A stretch of DNA of 64,000 nucleotides from Microvirga calopogonii (GTDB taxonomy: Bacteria; Pseudomonadota; Alphaproteobacteria; Rhizobiales; Beijerinckiaceae), in NCBI RefSeq assembly GCF_003347665.1, contig NZ_QDGA01000004.1, positions 124,001-188,000 of the forward strand, given 5' to 3'. The notes beneath the pieces are model-generated. The model was not told the DNA's origin. It did not search any database and was given only the letters and a program-made list of their open reading frames with translations. Positions 42,329 to 51,913 of this stretch are shown here, in pieces. Made by a program: the position numbers and the translations under genes. How positions within the stretch are numbered: the first letter of the stretch is position 1; each line of letters begins with the position of its first letter.

Positions 42329-43308
42329 GAGGCAACGCCTTCGGGCACGGGGTTGTGGCAGCGATAGCTCTGCCCGTTGCTCATGACCTGCGGCGGGGGA
42401 TCGATCTGCGCACAGACGGGCAGGGCGCGCTCGCATCGCGGACGGAACGGGCATCCGCTCGGGCGCGCGTCGATGCTGGGCGCGGCGCCGTTGATCTGCC
42501 TCAGCCGCGCGCCGGGAGCGACCGTCGCGGCCGAGGAGCCGAGCAGGCCGAGCGTGTAGGGATGGCGGGGACGGTCGAGAACGTCGTCGACGGTGCCCGT
42601 CTCGACGATCCGTCCGGCATACATGACGGCGACCCGGTCGGCGAGCTCGGCGACGACGGCGAGATCGTGCGTGATCCAGAGCACCGCCGTGCCGGTTTCC
42701 CGGCTGAGCTTCTGGACCTCGAACAGGATCTGGCTCTGGATCGTGACGTCGAGCGCCGTCGTCGGCTCGTCGGCGATGATCAGGTCGGGCTTGTTCAGGA
42801 GAGCGGTGGCAATCGCCACGCGCTGGCGCATGCCGCCCGAGAACTCGTGCGGATACTGCTTCAATCGCGCTTGCGGCGAGGAGATGCCGACCCGGGACAA
42901 GGCAAGGGACGCTTCTTCCAGGGCCTCCTGCATGCTGCACGGGCGGTGCTCCTGGATAGCCTCGCACATCTGCTCGCCGATGGTGAGGACCGGATTGAGG
43001 GTCATCAGCGGATCCTGGAAGATCATCGCGATGCGATCGCCGCGCAGATGGCGCAGGCGTTCCTCGGGCGCCTGGCGCAAATCTTCTCCCTTGAACAGGA
43101 CGTCGCCGGAAACGATCTCGCCGGGAGCATCGATCAACTGGACCAGGGAGAAGCCGGTCACCGACTTCCCGGAGCCGGACTCGCCCACGAGACCCACGAT
43201 CTCGCCGGGCTGCACGACGAGATCGACGCCGTCGACGGCGGGCCATGCGCCTGCGAGATCGTGGAAGACCGTTCTCAATCCACGAACTTCGAGCAACGGG
43301 GAGGTCAT
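42325..43308 (-). CDS. Oligopeptide/dipeptide ABC transporter ATPase, DppD/OppD type
   Basis: A 327-residue ATPase, first of the paired nucleotide-binding proteins. LVGESGSGKSVTGFSLVQLI (Walker A), FSGGMRQRVAIATALLNKPD (signature), LIIADEPTTALDVTIQSQIL (Walker B), and the terminal cysteine cluster GCPFRPRCERALPVC. The start MTSPLLEVRGLRTVF at 43308 overlaps the permease gene end by 4 nt, giving a fully coupled transporter operon. Confidence 0.93.
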   Translation of the reverse strand: MTSPLLEVRGLRTVFHDLAGAWPAVDGVDLVVQPGEIVGLVGESGSGKSVTGFSLVQLIDAPGEIVSGDVLFKGEDLRQAPEERLRHLRGDRIAMIFQDPLMTLNPVLTIGEQMCEAIQEHRPCSMQEALEEASLALSRVGISSPQARLKQYPHEFSGGMRQRVAIATALLNKPDLIIADEPTTALDVTIQSQILFEVQKLSRETGTAVLWITHDLAVVAELADRVAVMYAGRIVETGTVDDVLDRPRHPYTLGLLGSSAATVAPGARLRQINGAAPSIDARPSGCPFRPRCERALPVCAQIDPPPQVMSNGQSYRCHNPVPEGVAS

Positions 43309-44213
43309 TGGCCCCTCACATTGAAGCTGCGGCGCAGGCGCTCGCCCACGAGGTTGAGCGACATGATCAGCAGCACGAGGGCGATGCCCGGGAAGGCCGC
43401 GATCCAGTATTCTCCCGAGAGCAGGAACTCGAACCCGTTGGCGATCAGGAGCCCGAGGGAAGGCTGCGTCACCGGAACGCCGACGCCGAGGAAGGACAGC
43501 GTGGCTTCGAGCGTGATCGCGCCCGCGATGCTGATCGTCGAGACGACGAGGACGGAGCTGATGGAGTTCGGCAGGAGATGCGCCAGCATGATGTGGCGCG
43601 TCGGCAGGCCGAAATTGACCGCTGCCCCGATATACTCCTTGCGCCGCTCGACGAGGGCGGCCGCGCGCATCAGGCGGGCATATTGCGCCCATTGCACCAG
43701 GATGATGGCGATGATCACCTTGTCGACGCCGCGTCCGATCGAGGCGAGAAGCACGAGGGCGATCAGGATCGACGGGAAGCCGAGCATGAAGTCGACGACG
43801 CGCATGATCGCTGCATCGACGGCTCCGCCGAACTGGGCCGCGACGAGTCCGGCGAGGACGCCGATGGCGAGCGCGCCGGCGGTGGATGTCAGGCCGACCA
43901 GCAGGCTGGTCCGCAGCCCGTACAGGATGGCGCTGAGCATGTCGCGGCCCTGCGCGTCGGTGCCGAGCCAGTAGGTGATGCCGGTCATGCCCTGCGAGCC
44001 GGGTTCCAGGCGGTTGTCCATCACACTCAGCGACGCGAGGTCGTGCGGGTTCTGCGGCGCGATGAAGGGCGCGAGCAGCGCGAGAAGCAGGAGGATTCCT
44101 AAGAGGATGACTGCGCCGCGGGTCGTCGGGCGGCTCTTGATCCGGCGCAGAACCTTGTGGCGCAGCGCCGTGTCGGCATCGGCCGCCACGGGCGCCGTCT
44201 TCGAAGCGATCAT
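43305..44213 (-). CDS. Oligopeptide/dipeptide ABC permease, DppC type
   Basis: A 302-residue permease. The cytoplasmic N-terminus and first helix ILLGILLLLALLAPFIAPQN are followed by HDLASLSVMDNRLEPGSQGM and WLGTDAQGRDMLSAILYG. The EAA-type loop REYIGAAVNFG-like sequence is RKEYIGAAVNFGLPTRHIML. The ATG at 44213 overlaps the DppB gene by 4 nt. It has about six membrane helices. Confidence 0.92.
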   Translation of the reverse strand: MIASKTAPVAADADTALRHKVLRRIKSRPTTRGAVILLGILLLLALLAPFIAPQNPHDLASLSVMDNRLEPGSQGMTGITYWLGTDAQGRDMLSAILYGLRTSLLVGLTSTAGALAIGVLAGLVAAQFGGAVDAAIMRVVDFMLGFPSILIALVLLASIGRGVDKVIIAIILVQWAQYARLMRAAALVERRKEYIGAAVNFGLPTRHIMLAHLLPNSISSVLVVSTISIAGAITLEATLSFLGVGVPVTQPSLGLLIANGFEFLLSGEYWIAAFPGIALVLLIMSLNLVGERLRRSFNVRGQ

Positions 44214-45187
44214 GCCATTTCTCCCATCAGCTTCACGCGGGGATCGAGCGCCGCGTAGAGGATGTCGACGAGGAAATTCACGGCGACGAAGAGGAGCGTT
44301 GCGAGCATCACGTAGGCGACGACGACGGGACGGTCGAGCTGGTAGATGCTGTCGATGAGGAGCTTGCCCATGCCCGGCCAGGCGAACACGGTCTCTGTGA
44401 TGGTCGAGAAGGCCACGAGACTGCCGAATTCCATGCCGGCCACCGTTACGACGGGAATGAGGATGTTGCGCAGCACATGGCGCCCGACGATGCGCTTGCG
44501 GCGCACGCCCTTGGCGCGGGCATATTTGACGTAGTCCTGCGTCATCGCCTCCGTCGTTCCCGCCGCGACGAGGCGGATCATCAGGGCCATGTTCGGGATG
44601 GCGAGATTCAGCGCGGGCAGGGCGAGATGCTTGAGACCATCGAGCGTCAGCAGGCTTGTCGGAATTCCGAAAACGGAAACCGTTTCTCCGCGTCCCGCCG
44701 TCGGCAGCCAGCCGAGGAAGACGCTGAAGAGCAGGATGAGCATCATGCCCTTCCAGAAGCTCGGAAGGGAGAAGCCGAGGATCGTTCCGGCCATGATCGC
44801 GCGGCTGGGACGGCTCTCGGGATTGAGGCCGGCCAGGAGACCGAGCGGAATGCCGACGATGGCGGCAAGGCTCATGGCCAGGAGGACGAGTTCGAACGTC
44901 GCCGGCAATCGCGCCAGGATCAGATCGACCGCCGGAACGCCATGGACGAAGGAGAAACCGAGATCGCCCTTCAGGGCTTTGCCCAGAAAGCCGAGATATT
45001 GCTGCCACACGGGCAGATCGAGCCCGAGCCGCTGGATCATGGCCATGCGTTCTGCGGCGCTGACCTGCGGCGGGACCAGGAGTTCGATCGGGTCTCCGAT
45101 GCCGTAGACGGCGAGGAAGACCACGACGGAAACCGCGAGCAGAACCAGGACGCTCTGGATCAGACGTTGCAGGATGTAGGCCGTCAT
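44210..45187 (-). CDS. Oligopeptide/dipeptide ABC permease, DppB type
   Basis: A 325-residue permease with an N-terminal helix MTAYILQRLIQSVLVLLAVS, the DppB-specific periplasmic domain (PQVSAAERMAMIQRLGLDLP) and the EAA loop QDYVKYARAKGVRRKRIVGR. It follows the substrate-binding protein gene by 42 bp on the same strand. The pair DppB/DppC with DppD/DppF is complete here. Confidence 0.93.
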   Translation of the reverse strand: MTAYILQRLIQSVLVLLAVSVVVFLAVYGIGDPIELLVPPQVSAAERMAMIQRLGLDLPVWQQYLGFLGKALKGDLGFSFVHGVPAVDLILARLPATFELVLLAMSLAAIVGIPLGLLAGLNPESRPSRAIMAGTILGFSLPSFWKGMMLILLFSVFLGWLPTAGRGETVSVFGIPTSLLTLDGLKHLALPALNLAIPNMALMIRLVAAGTTEAMTQDYVKYARAKGVRRKRIVGRHVLRNILIPVVTVAGMEFGSLVAFSTITETVFAWPGMGKLLIDSIYQLDRPVVVAYVMLATLLFVAVNFLVDILYAALDPRVKLMGEMA

Positions 45188-45229
45188 GTGAGGCGTTCCG
45201 ATCTGCTCGCGGCTTCGTTCATGGCTTGC

Positions 45230-46840
45230 TTACTTCGCGGGCTTGACCTGCATGGCCATCGTGAACTGGTCCGCGCGGCCGGCATATTTCAGGTTCGCCT
45301 TGTAGGCCCAGATCGTGCTTTCGAAATGCAGCGGAATGAACGCGCCGCCTTCGATGGCCTTGGTTCCGGCCTGCTTGAGAAGCTCGGCCCGCTTGGCGTC
45401 ATCGAGGGTGGTGATCGCCGTGCGGATCAACTTGTCGAATTCCGGATCGGCATAGCCGCCGTAGTTCGAGCCGCCGATGGTCTTCGCTTCGTCGGGCGTT
45501 GCGGCCCACTGCTTCAGGAAGGACGAGGCCTCGCCGCTCGTGGAGCCCCAGCCGCCGAGGGCGACGCTGAATTCCTTCTTGGCGCGGCGCGGGAAGTAGA
45601 TGGCGCGTGCCATCGCGTCCACTTCGGAGCGAATGCCGACCTGGGTGAGGTACTGCGCGACGGCCTGCGTGATCTGGCTGTCGTTGATGTAGCGGTCATT
45701 GGTCGTCGAGAGCGTGATCTGGAAGCCGTTGGGATAACCGGCCTCCGCCAGGAGCTTCTTCGCCGCGGCCGGATCGTAGGCGAGCTTCGGCGGGTTCTCC
45801 AGCGCGCCGAACATGCCGTTGGGCAGGAACTGATAGGCCGGCTCGGCCGCACCGTCCATGATGCGCTTGATGATGGCGTCACGGTCGATGGCCAGCGACA
45901 TCGCCTTGCGCACCTTCGGATCCTTCAACGGGTTCTTGCCGTTCTCTGCCTTCACGAACGGGCTCGGCTCACGCTCCACGTCGAGCTGGAAGTAGATGAC
46001 GCGCGTCGACGGCGTGATCACGTAGCCGAAGCGCTTGTCGTCCTTGATGCGGGCCACGTCGCGCGCAGCCGGGTTCTCGATCACGTCGTAATCGCCGGCG
46101 AGCAGGCCAGCGAGGCGCGGGCCGGCATTGGGGACCGGGACGAAGGTCACGTTGGCCCAAGGCTCTGCCGGGCCCCAGTACTTTTCGTTGCGTTCGAGCT
46201 CGACGCTCGTCCCCTTGGTGTAGCTCTTGAACTTGTAGGGGCCGGTGCCGATGGTGAGCTTGCCGTCGTTGAAGTCGCCGACGACGGGCCATTGTCCGGT
46301 GACGCCGCAGTTCTTCGCGACATCGAAGGTCAGCTTGTCATGCGGAAGAATGGACGAGCTCAGGATGGCGAGGCCGGAAAGGAAATTCGGCAGCAGGGGA
46401 TCCGGCGCCTTGGTGGTGATGACGATGGTGTGCGGATCGGGCGCCTCGACAGCCGTGAAGTTGCCCGTGATGTCGGCAAACGAGCCCGCAATCGCCGTTT
46501 CGTTCTTCAGGGTGCGGCAGAAGCTGAAGATCACGTCGTCCGCGGTGAAGGGCTGGCCGTTGGAGAAGGTCACGCCTTGACGGAGCTTGAAGGTCCAACG
46601 ATTCTGGCCATCGTTCTCCCAGGACGTCGCAAGGTTGGGCAGAACTTTCTGCTTCTCGTCCTGCTTGGTCAATCCGTCGAAGATGTGAGCCGCGAGGGCA
46701 TTGTTCGGCGTCAGATCGTGGTAGTGTGGGTCGATCGCCGTCGGCTCGGAGCTGAGCGCGATCTTGAGGGATTGAGCCCATGCGGGAGCGCTGAGCAGGC
46801 AGGTGCTGGCGACAAAGGCGAATATGAGTGGACGGCGCAT
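45230..46840 (-). CDS. Oligopeptide-type ABC substrate-binding protein
   Basis: A 536-residue periplasmic binding protein (SBP_bac_5). The signal peptide MRRPLIFAFVASTCLLSAPA ends near AWA-QS. Typical segments: LKIALSSEPTAIDPHYHDLT, SWENDGQNRWTFKLRQGVTF, NPLKDPKVRKAMSLAIDRDA, and FDKLIRTAITTLDDAKRAEL. It is first of seven genes, divergent from an rpiR-type regulator. Related proteins bind peptides, glutathione, opines or amide-bearing metabolites; the M20 and alpha/beta hydrolases in the operon favour an amide-linked compound. Confidence 0.93.
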   Translation of the reverse strand: MRRPLIFAFVASTCLLSAPAWAQSLKIALSSEPTAIDPHYHDLTPNNALAAHIFDGLTKQDEKQKVLPNLATSWENDGQNRWTFKLRQGVTFSNGQPFTADDVIFSFCRTLKNETAIAGSFADITGNFTAVEAPDPHTIVITTKAPDPLLPNFLSGLAILSSSILPHDKLTFDVAKNCGVTGQWPVVGDFNDGKLTIGTGPYKFKSYTKGTSVELERNEKYWGPAEPWANVTFVPVPNAGPRLAGLLAGDYDVIENPAARDVARIKDDKRFGYVITPSTRVIYFQLDVEREPSPFVKAENGKNPLKDPKVRKAMSLAIDRDAIIKRIMDGAAEPAYQFLPNGMFGALENPPKLAYDPAAAKKLLAEAGYPNGFQITLSTTNDRYINDSQITQAVAQYLTQVGIRSEVDAMARAIYFPRRAKKEFSVALGGWGSTSGEASSFLKQWAATPDEAKTIGGSNYGGYADPEFDKLIRTAITTLDDAKRAELLKQAGTKAIEGGAFIPLHFESTIWAYKANLKYAGRADQFTMAMQVKPAK

Positions 46841-46874
46841 CGAGTATCTCTCCGGTTCCCTTGGTGGCTGCCTT

Positions 46875-46913
46875 TTGACAGATTTATTTTCTCAAATTAA
46901 AAATCATGAAAAT
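46875..46913 (+). promoter_or_regulatory. Sigma70-type promoter and palindrome before the rpiR-type gene
   Basis: TTGACA (46875-46880), 17-bp spacer, TAAAAA (46898-46903), an unusually good promoter for GC-rich DNA. ATTTTC (46886-46891) and GAAAAT (46908-46913) are inverted arms around the -10, a plausible RpiR autoregulation site that also faces the divergent transporter operon. Confidence 0.6.
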
Positions 46914-46942
46914 ATCCTGACGTCAATCAGTCCGGAGTTCCC

Positions 46943-47815
46943 GTGTCTCAAGTTCTGAAGCCGACGACGGATCTGGCCCACCGCATCGCGGTCGCTTACG
47001 CCTCCCTCAGCGAAGCGCACCGGCGCGCGGCGGACTTCGTGCTTCAGCATCCTCTCGAGACGGCGACGATGACGATCGAGGGTTTTGCGGAGCGCAGCGG
47101 CGCCTCCACGGCGACTGTGACCCGGTTCGTCCGTGCTCTCGGTTACGTCGGCTACAGCGAGTTCCGGGCTGCGCTCTCCGAGGCGCTGCGTTTGGCCATG
47201 GCTCCTGTCGACAGTTTCGCCGATGCCCACAGCACGAAAAGCTCCGCCTTCGCGACCTTCGTGACGGCTCTCAAGGATCAGGCGGCCAATCTGGACGAGA
47301 CCCTCGCGGCCGTCGACGAGGAAACCTGCTCCCGCGCCATGGACATTCTGTTGCGCGCCCGCCGGATCTTCATCGTCGGATCCGGAGCAAGCCACCATGT
47401 GGCGGCCCACCTGGATGAAGGATTGACGCTCTATCTCGATGCGAACGTGATCTTCGCGTCGTCCCGCGGCGGAGCCGAGAAGGCGGTCAGGCACCTGATG
47501 AACGTGGGGGCGGACGATCTCGTGCTGGCCATCTCTCTTCCGCGTTATTCACGGGGAACTGTCGATCTGGCGAAACTCGCCAAGAACCGAGGCGCGACGG
47601 TCATGGCCCTGACAGACGGGCCGAGCTCACCCCTCGTCCCCATCGCCGACATCACCCTCTTCGCTCCGGCGAGGAACCGGTTGCTGCCGAACTCGCCGAC
47701 CGCGGCCTTCGCACTCGCCGACGCCATCGTGGCTGCGGTGGCGCGGGAGCGGCCCGATGCCGTCGAGGCCCTGAAGGAACTCAGCGAGAATCTTCTGTGG
47801 ACGTTCTATCAGTGA
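46943..47815 (+). CDS. RpiR-family regulator with SIS domain
   Basis: A 290-residue regulator. The N-terminal HTH (about 20-85) holds TIEGFAERSGASTATVTRFV and RALGYVGYSEFRAAL. The C-terminal SIS domain (about 130-260) reads RIFIVGSGASHHVAAHLDEG and VLAISLPRYSRGTVDLAKLA, an arrangement for phosphosugar-like or amino-sugar ligands. The start is GTG at 46943 after GGAG. It diverges from the oligopeptide-type transporter operon and is its probable regulator. Confidence 0.9.
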   Translation: MSQVLKPTTDLAHRIAVAYASLSEAHRRAADFVLQHPLETATMTIEGFAERSGASTATVTRFVRALGYVGYSEFRAALSEALRLAMAPVDSFADAHSTKSSAFATFVTALKDQAANLDETLAAVDEETCSRAMDILLRARRIFIVGSGASHHVAAHLDEGLTLYLDANVIFASSRGGAEKAVRHLMNVGADDLVLAISLPRYSRGTVDLAKLAKNRGATVMALTDGPSSPLVPIADITLFAPARNRLLPNSPTAAFALADAIVAAVARERPDAVEALKELSENLLWTFYQ

Positions 47816-47835
47816 AGAGCCGATCTGGAACTGTC

Positions 47836-48054
47836 CTACTCCGGCGTTGATTGTGTCTGCTCCAGACTCTGCTTCGCGAGCGAAAGCGCTTCCTGAAGCA
47901 CGCCCTGATCGCCGATGTGATTGGCGAGGATCAGCACGAGGGAGGAGTTGAGCGCGGCGCTCTGTTCATCCGACAATCCGCGATGCGCTTCGATCAACGC
48001 CCGGTAGGCGCGATCCGGATCGGTGAAACGGCTTTCGGTGACGAGGACGCTCAT
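47836..48054 (-). CDS. DUF2783 small protein
   Basis: A 72-residue protein, SRFTDPDRAYRALIEAHRGL, EQSAALNSSLVLILANHIGD, then a LAKQSL helix. DUF2783 proteins are encoded next to FAD-dependent aromatic hydroxylases in several proteobacteria; the biochemical role is not established to my knowledge. Here its start overlaps the FAD monooxygenase stop by 4 nt, so a structural or regulatory link to that enzyme is likely. Confidence 0.8.
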   Translation of the reverse strand: MSVLVTESRFTDPDRAYRALIEAHRGLSDEQSAALNSSLVLILANHIGDQGVLQEALSLAKQSLEQTQSTPE

Positions 48055-49655
48055 GCCCGTTCTCCGTCCATGTTCTTCATGCGGCGGGACGCGCGCGCGA
48101 TCGCTTCCGGTGCCGCGTGGCGCCAGCGTGCCGCAAGGTGCTGGTCCGGTCGGACAAGGTAGGTGCTGCCGGGTGTCGCGTCGAAGCGCCGGGCGAAGAA
48201 GCCTTCCTGGTCGAGCAGATCCTGTCCGATGACGAGAACGCGCTTCCCGGGCGGTGGAGAGCTGCCGTTGGGCACGTGGATGAGCGTCTCCTCGCCGCCC
48301 AACGCTTCGAGCAGCCAGATCGGCTGGCCGTCGCCTTTGCGCATGGGGGCATCGGGCACGGGCGCGCCGAGGCGCGCGGATCCCGACCAATCGTCCTCAT
48401 CGGGCGTCGACAGCGATGTCTCATAGGTCGACGGCATCGACAGCCTGCCGGAATTCACCATGCGCTTGGCGAAGGGCGCGTGGCGCGCAAGGGCGAGGGT
48501 CGCATTGCGGAAGCGCAATTCCTGTGCCGAGCGCGGTGCGATGAAATCCGTCGAACGGGTAGAGTGGCCGATATTCTCGTCGGCGGCGGCCGAGCGTTCG
48601 GCATCATAGGTGTCGATCAGGCTCTCGGGCGCTTCGCCCTTGATCACGAGCGCGAGCTTCCAGGCGAGGTTCTCCGCGTCCTGAATGCCGGAATTGGCGC
48701 CGCGCGCCCCGAAGGGCGAAACCTGATGCGCCGCGTCGCCGGCAAAGACCACCCGACCATGCGCAAAGCGCTCCAGGCGCCGGCACTGGAACGTATAGAC
48801 CGACACCCATTCGAGCGTGAACGCGTCGTGCCCCAGCATCTGGCGGATGCGCGGGATCACGCGTTCCGGTGCCTGCTCGGCCTTCGCATCCGCATCGGGG
48901 CCGAGCTGCAGGTCGATGCGCCAGACATCGTCCGGCTGCTTGTGGAGAAGGGCGGAGCGGCCGTCGTGGAAAGGCGGATCGAACCAGAACCAGCGCTCGG
49001 GCGGAAAATCGCCCTTCATCTTCACGTCCGCGATGAGAAAGCGATCCTCGAAAACCTCGCCTTTGAAGTCGAGCCCGAGCATTCCGCGCAGGGCAGAGCG
49101 TGCGCCATCGGCCGCCACCACCCAGTCGGCATCGAGATCGTAAGAGCCTTCGGGTGTCTCAACGGTGAGCGTCACGCCGTCGTTGCGGCGCTTGAGGCCG
49201 CTCACTTTATTGCGCCAGCGGATCTCAAGATGGGGCAGTTCTGCGGCGCGCTCCACGAGCGTGTGTTCGAGATAATATTGCTGCAGGTTGATGAAGGCCG
49301 GCATCTTGTGCCCGTCCTCGGGCAGCAGGTCGAAGGCGTAGAGCTGCTCGTCGCGCTGGAACACCTTGCCGAGCTTCCAGGTCACGCCTCTCTCGAGGCA
49401 AGGCTTCGCGACGCCGAGCCTGTCGAGGATTTCCAGGGTACGCTTGGCATAGCAGATGCCGCGTGAGCCTTCGCCGATCCGGTCGGCATCGTCGAGGAGC
49501 ACGACGGGAACGCCGCGCTGCGCCAAGTCGATGGCCGTGCAGAGACCGACGGGACCTGCACCGACGACGATCACGCGATGACGGGCGGGAGAGGGACGAT
49601 CCTGATCCGCACAGCGGCGGTAGCCGAACTGGTAGAGCGTTTTGCGCGTGTTCAT
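48051..49655 (-). CDS. FAD-dependent aromatic hydroxylase (PheA/TfdB-like)
   Basis: A 534-residue flavoprotein monooxygenase. The dinucleotide fold is RVIVVGAGPVGLCTAIDLAQ; the second motif is WVVAADGARSALRGMLG; the GD motif is VVFAGDAAHQVSPFGARGAN. A C-terminal thioredoxin-like extension (about 400-530) is as in phenol hydroxylases and 3-(3-hydroxyphenyl)propionate hydroxylases. It probably hydroxylates an aromatic acid. No ring-cleavage dioxygenase is nearby, so the pathway continues elsewhere. The start at 49655 (MNTRKTLYQFGY) is chosen by family length; the longer frame has no support. Confidence 0.9.
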   Translation of the reverse strand: MNTRKTLYQFGYRRCADQDRPSPARHRVIVVGAGPVGLCTAIDLAQRGVPVVLLDDADRIGEGSRGICYAKRTLEILDRLGVAKPCLERGVTWKLGKVFQRDEQLYAFDLLPEDGHKMPAFINLQQYYLEHTLVERAAELPHLEIRWRNKVSGLKRRNDGVTLTVETPEGSYDLDADWVVAADGARSALRGMLGLDFKGEVFEDRFLIADVKMKGDFPPERWFWFDPPFHDGRSALLHKQPDDVWRIDLQLGPDADAKAEQAPERVIPRIRQMLGHDAFTLEWVSVYTFQCRRLERFAHGRVVFAGDAAHQVSPFGARGANSGIQDAENLAWKLALVIKGEAPESLIDTYDAERSAAADENIGHSTRSTDFIAPRSAQELRFRNATLALARHAPFAKRMVNSGRLSMPSTYETSLSTPDEDDWSGSARLGAPVPDAPMRKGDGQPIWLLEALGGEETLIHVPNGSSPPPGKRVLVIGQDLLDQEGFFARRFDATPGSTYLVRPDQHLAARWRHAAPEAIARASRRMKNMDGERA

Positions 49656-49881
49656 GGCGTGGCCTGTGCGTCGACGATCTTGCCGGAATGAGACTTGCCT
49701 GTGGCCGTAGCACACAGATGACGGATCAAGGCATTGGCCTTTCGGCCATGACGTTTCTCCCCAATATTCCGCGCAATCCATTCCGCCGGTCTTCTGCTGC
49801 CGACGGATATTTGAGCTGCTGACGGACAGGGTAGTCTTGAGAATGTAACCGTCAAGTTCGCCGCGAAGGCTGAGCTTGCGC

Positions 49882-50754
49882 TCAGCGAAGGTTGAAGCGT
49901 AGCGGCACGGTGAACGTCGATTGCGGAATGAAATCCGGGATCGGCGGCAGGGAGGATCCGGGGCTTGCCGCGGCAAGCGCAGCCTGATCCAGGGCTGCAT
50001 GGCCTGCACTCCGCACGAGGGACGCGCCGACAACGCGGCCCGACCTGTCCATGGTGAACCGCACGGTGGCAACACCTGTCACACCCTGGCTGCGGGCGAC
50101 ATCCGGATAACGCAGGCGATTGCGCAGCGACGCGACGAGGCTCGCCAGATAGCGGTTGCGCGCGGTCGGATCGGCCGCGGCGGCCTGGCCGCCCATGTCT
50201 TCGCGCGAGGCCGATGCCTGGCCTTGGCGCGCATCCGACGGAAGCGGTTTCGGTTCGGCAACCGTCCGACGCGGAGGGGGCTTGCGCTCCACAGGTTTCG
50301 GCGGAGGCTTTCTCTCAGGCTTGGGGGCAGGCTTCTCCTCGAGAGGTTTGGCCACCACTGTTTCGGGAGGCGGAAGGATGACCGCTTCCGTCGAAGCCGT
50401 TTGCTGTTCGACCGGAACCGCTTCGACGGGCACGGCTTCGATGGCTTCCTGAGGCCGGGCTTCGACGATCTCCTCGGGAGGCTGCTCTTCCACCGTTTCC
50501 GACTCGATCGGCTGAGGCTCTGCCTCGACGGGCGGCACGTCCGGGACCTGCTCGAGCGACGGTGCCGCGGACACGAGTTCTTCCATGGCGGGAGCAAGGT
50601 CGATGGTGATCTCCTGCTCGCCGGGCGCGTCGGCCTTGTCGGACGGCCAGTAGGTCACCGCCGTCAACACGGCGCCATGCAGGATGAGCGCCGTGACGAA
50701 GGCGATGCCGAGCCGGCTCGGCTCCTGGGGCGATCTTATGCTTTGAACGGACAT
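49882..50754 (-). CDS. tonB: TonB energy transducer
   Basis: 290 residues: N-terminal membrane anchor (LGIAFVTALILHGAVLTAVT), a long proline- and glutamate-rich periplasm-spanning linker (about 60-170, with EKPAPKPERKPPPKPVERKP), and the C-terminal TonB domain with LRYPDVARSQGVTGVATVRF and FTVPLRFNL. It transmits proton-motive force to TonB-dependent outer-membrane receptors. It is the last gene of exbB-exbD-tonB, 16 bp after exbD. Confidence 0.93.
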   Translation of the reverse strand: MSVQSIRSPQEPSRLGIAFVTALILHGAVLTAVTYWPSDKADAPGEQEITIDLAPAMEELVSAAPSLEQVPDVPPVEAEPQPIESETVEEQPPEEIVEARPQEAIEAVPVEAVPVEQQTASTEAVILPPPETVVAKPLEEKPAPKPERKPPPKPVERKPPPRRTVAEPKPLPSDARQGQASASREDMGGQAAAADPTARNRYLASLVASLRNRLRYPDVARSQGVTGVATVRFTMDRSGRVVGASLVRSAGHAALDQAALAAASPGSSLPPIPDFIPQSTFTVPLRFNLR

Positions 50755-50770
50755 CGATGGATTGCGGGAT

Positions 50771-51216
50771 CTATGGCGCGGTCGATCCGCCCGGTGCCTG
50801 CGCGATCAGGGAGACCCGGCTGAAGCCCGCGGCATTGATCTGCCCCATGATCTCGATGATGCGGCCATAGGGAACGGCCTTGTCGCCACGGACCAGCACG
50901 ACCTGGCTCGCATCCGCGCTCGCCAGCTGCCGCAGGCGCGGCATCATGGTCTCCGGTGCGAGGGGTTCCTTGTCGAGGAACGGTTGGCCCTGCGCGTCGA
51001 TGGTGACCACGACGGGCTGCTTCGGCTGCGAGACTTTCGGTGCGGCCGTCTTCGGCAGCTGCACGGGCACGCCTACGGTCATGAGGGGAGCGGCCACCAT
51101 GAAGATGATGAGCAGGACGAGCATCACGTCCACGAGCGGCGTGACGTTGATCTCGGACAGGGGCGCGGCCCCGAACTCGTCGTCCGTGTCCGGCGTCCGG
51201 ATGGGTCCCATGCCCA

Positions 51217-51217
<1 letters not shown>
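50771..51217 (-). CDS. exbD: Biopolymer transport protein ExbD
   Basis: 148 residues. The membrane helix with the conserved aspartate is [20 protein letters not shown]; the periplasmic domain follows, with [20 protein letters not shown]. Its start shares a base with the exbB stop (TAATG). It works with ExbB to power TonB. Confidence 0.93.
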
Positions 51218-51903
<686 letters not shown>

Positions 51904-51913
51904 GATGATGGTC

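Noticed and set aside
44477..46900. 807-codon plus-strand frame opposite the oligopeptide permease and binding-protein genes
   Set aside because: Overlaps two genes with clear motifs and a signal peptide; no protein family visible in the frame.
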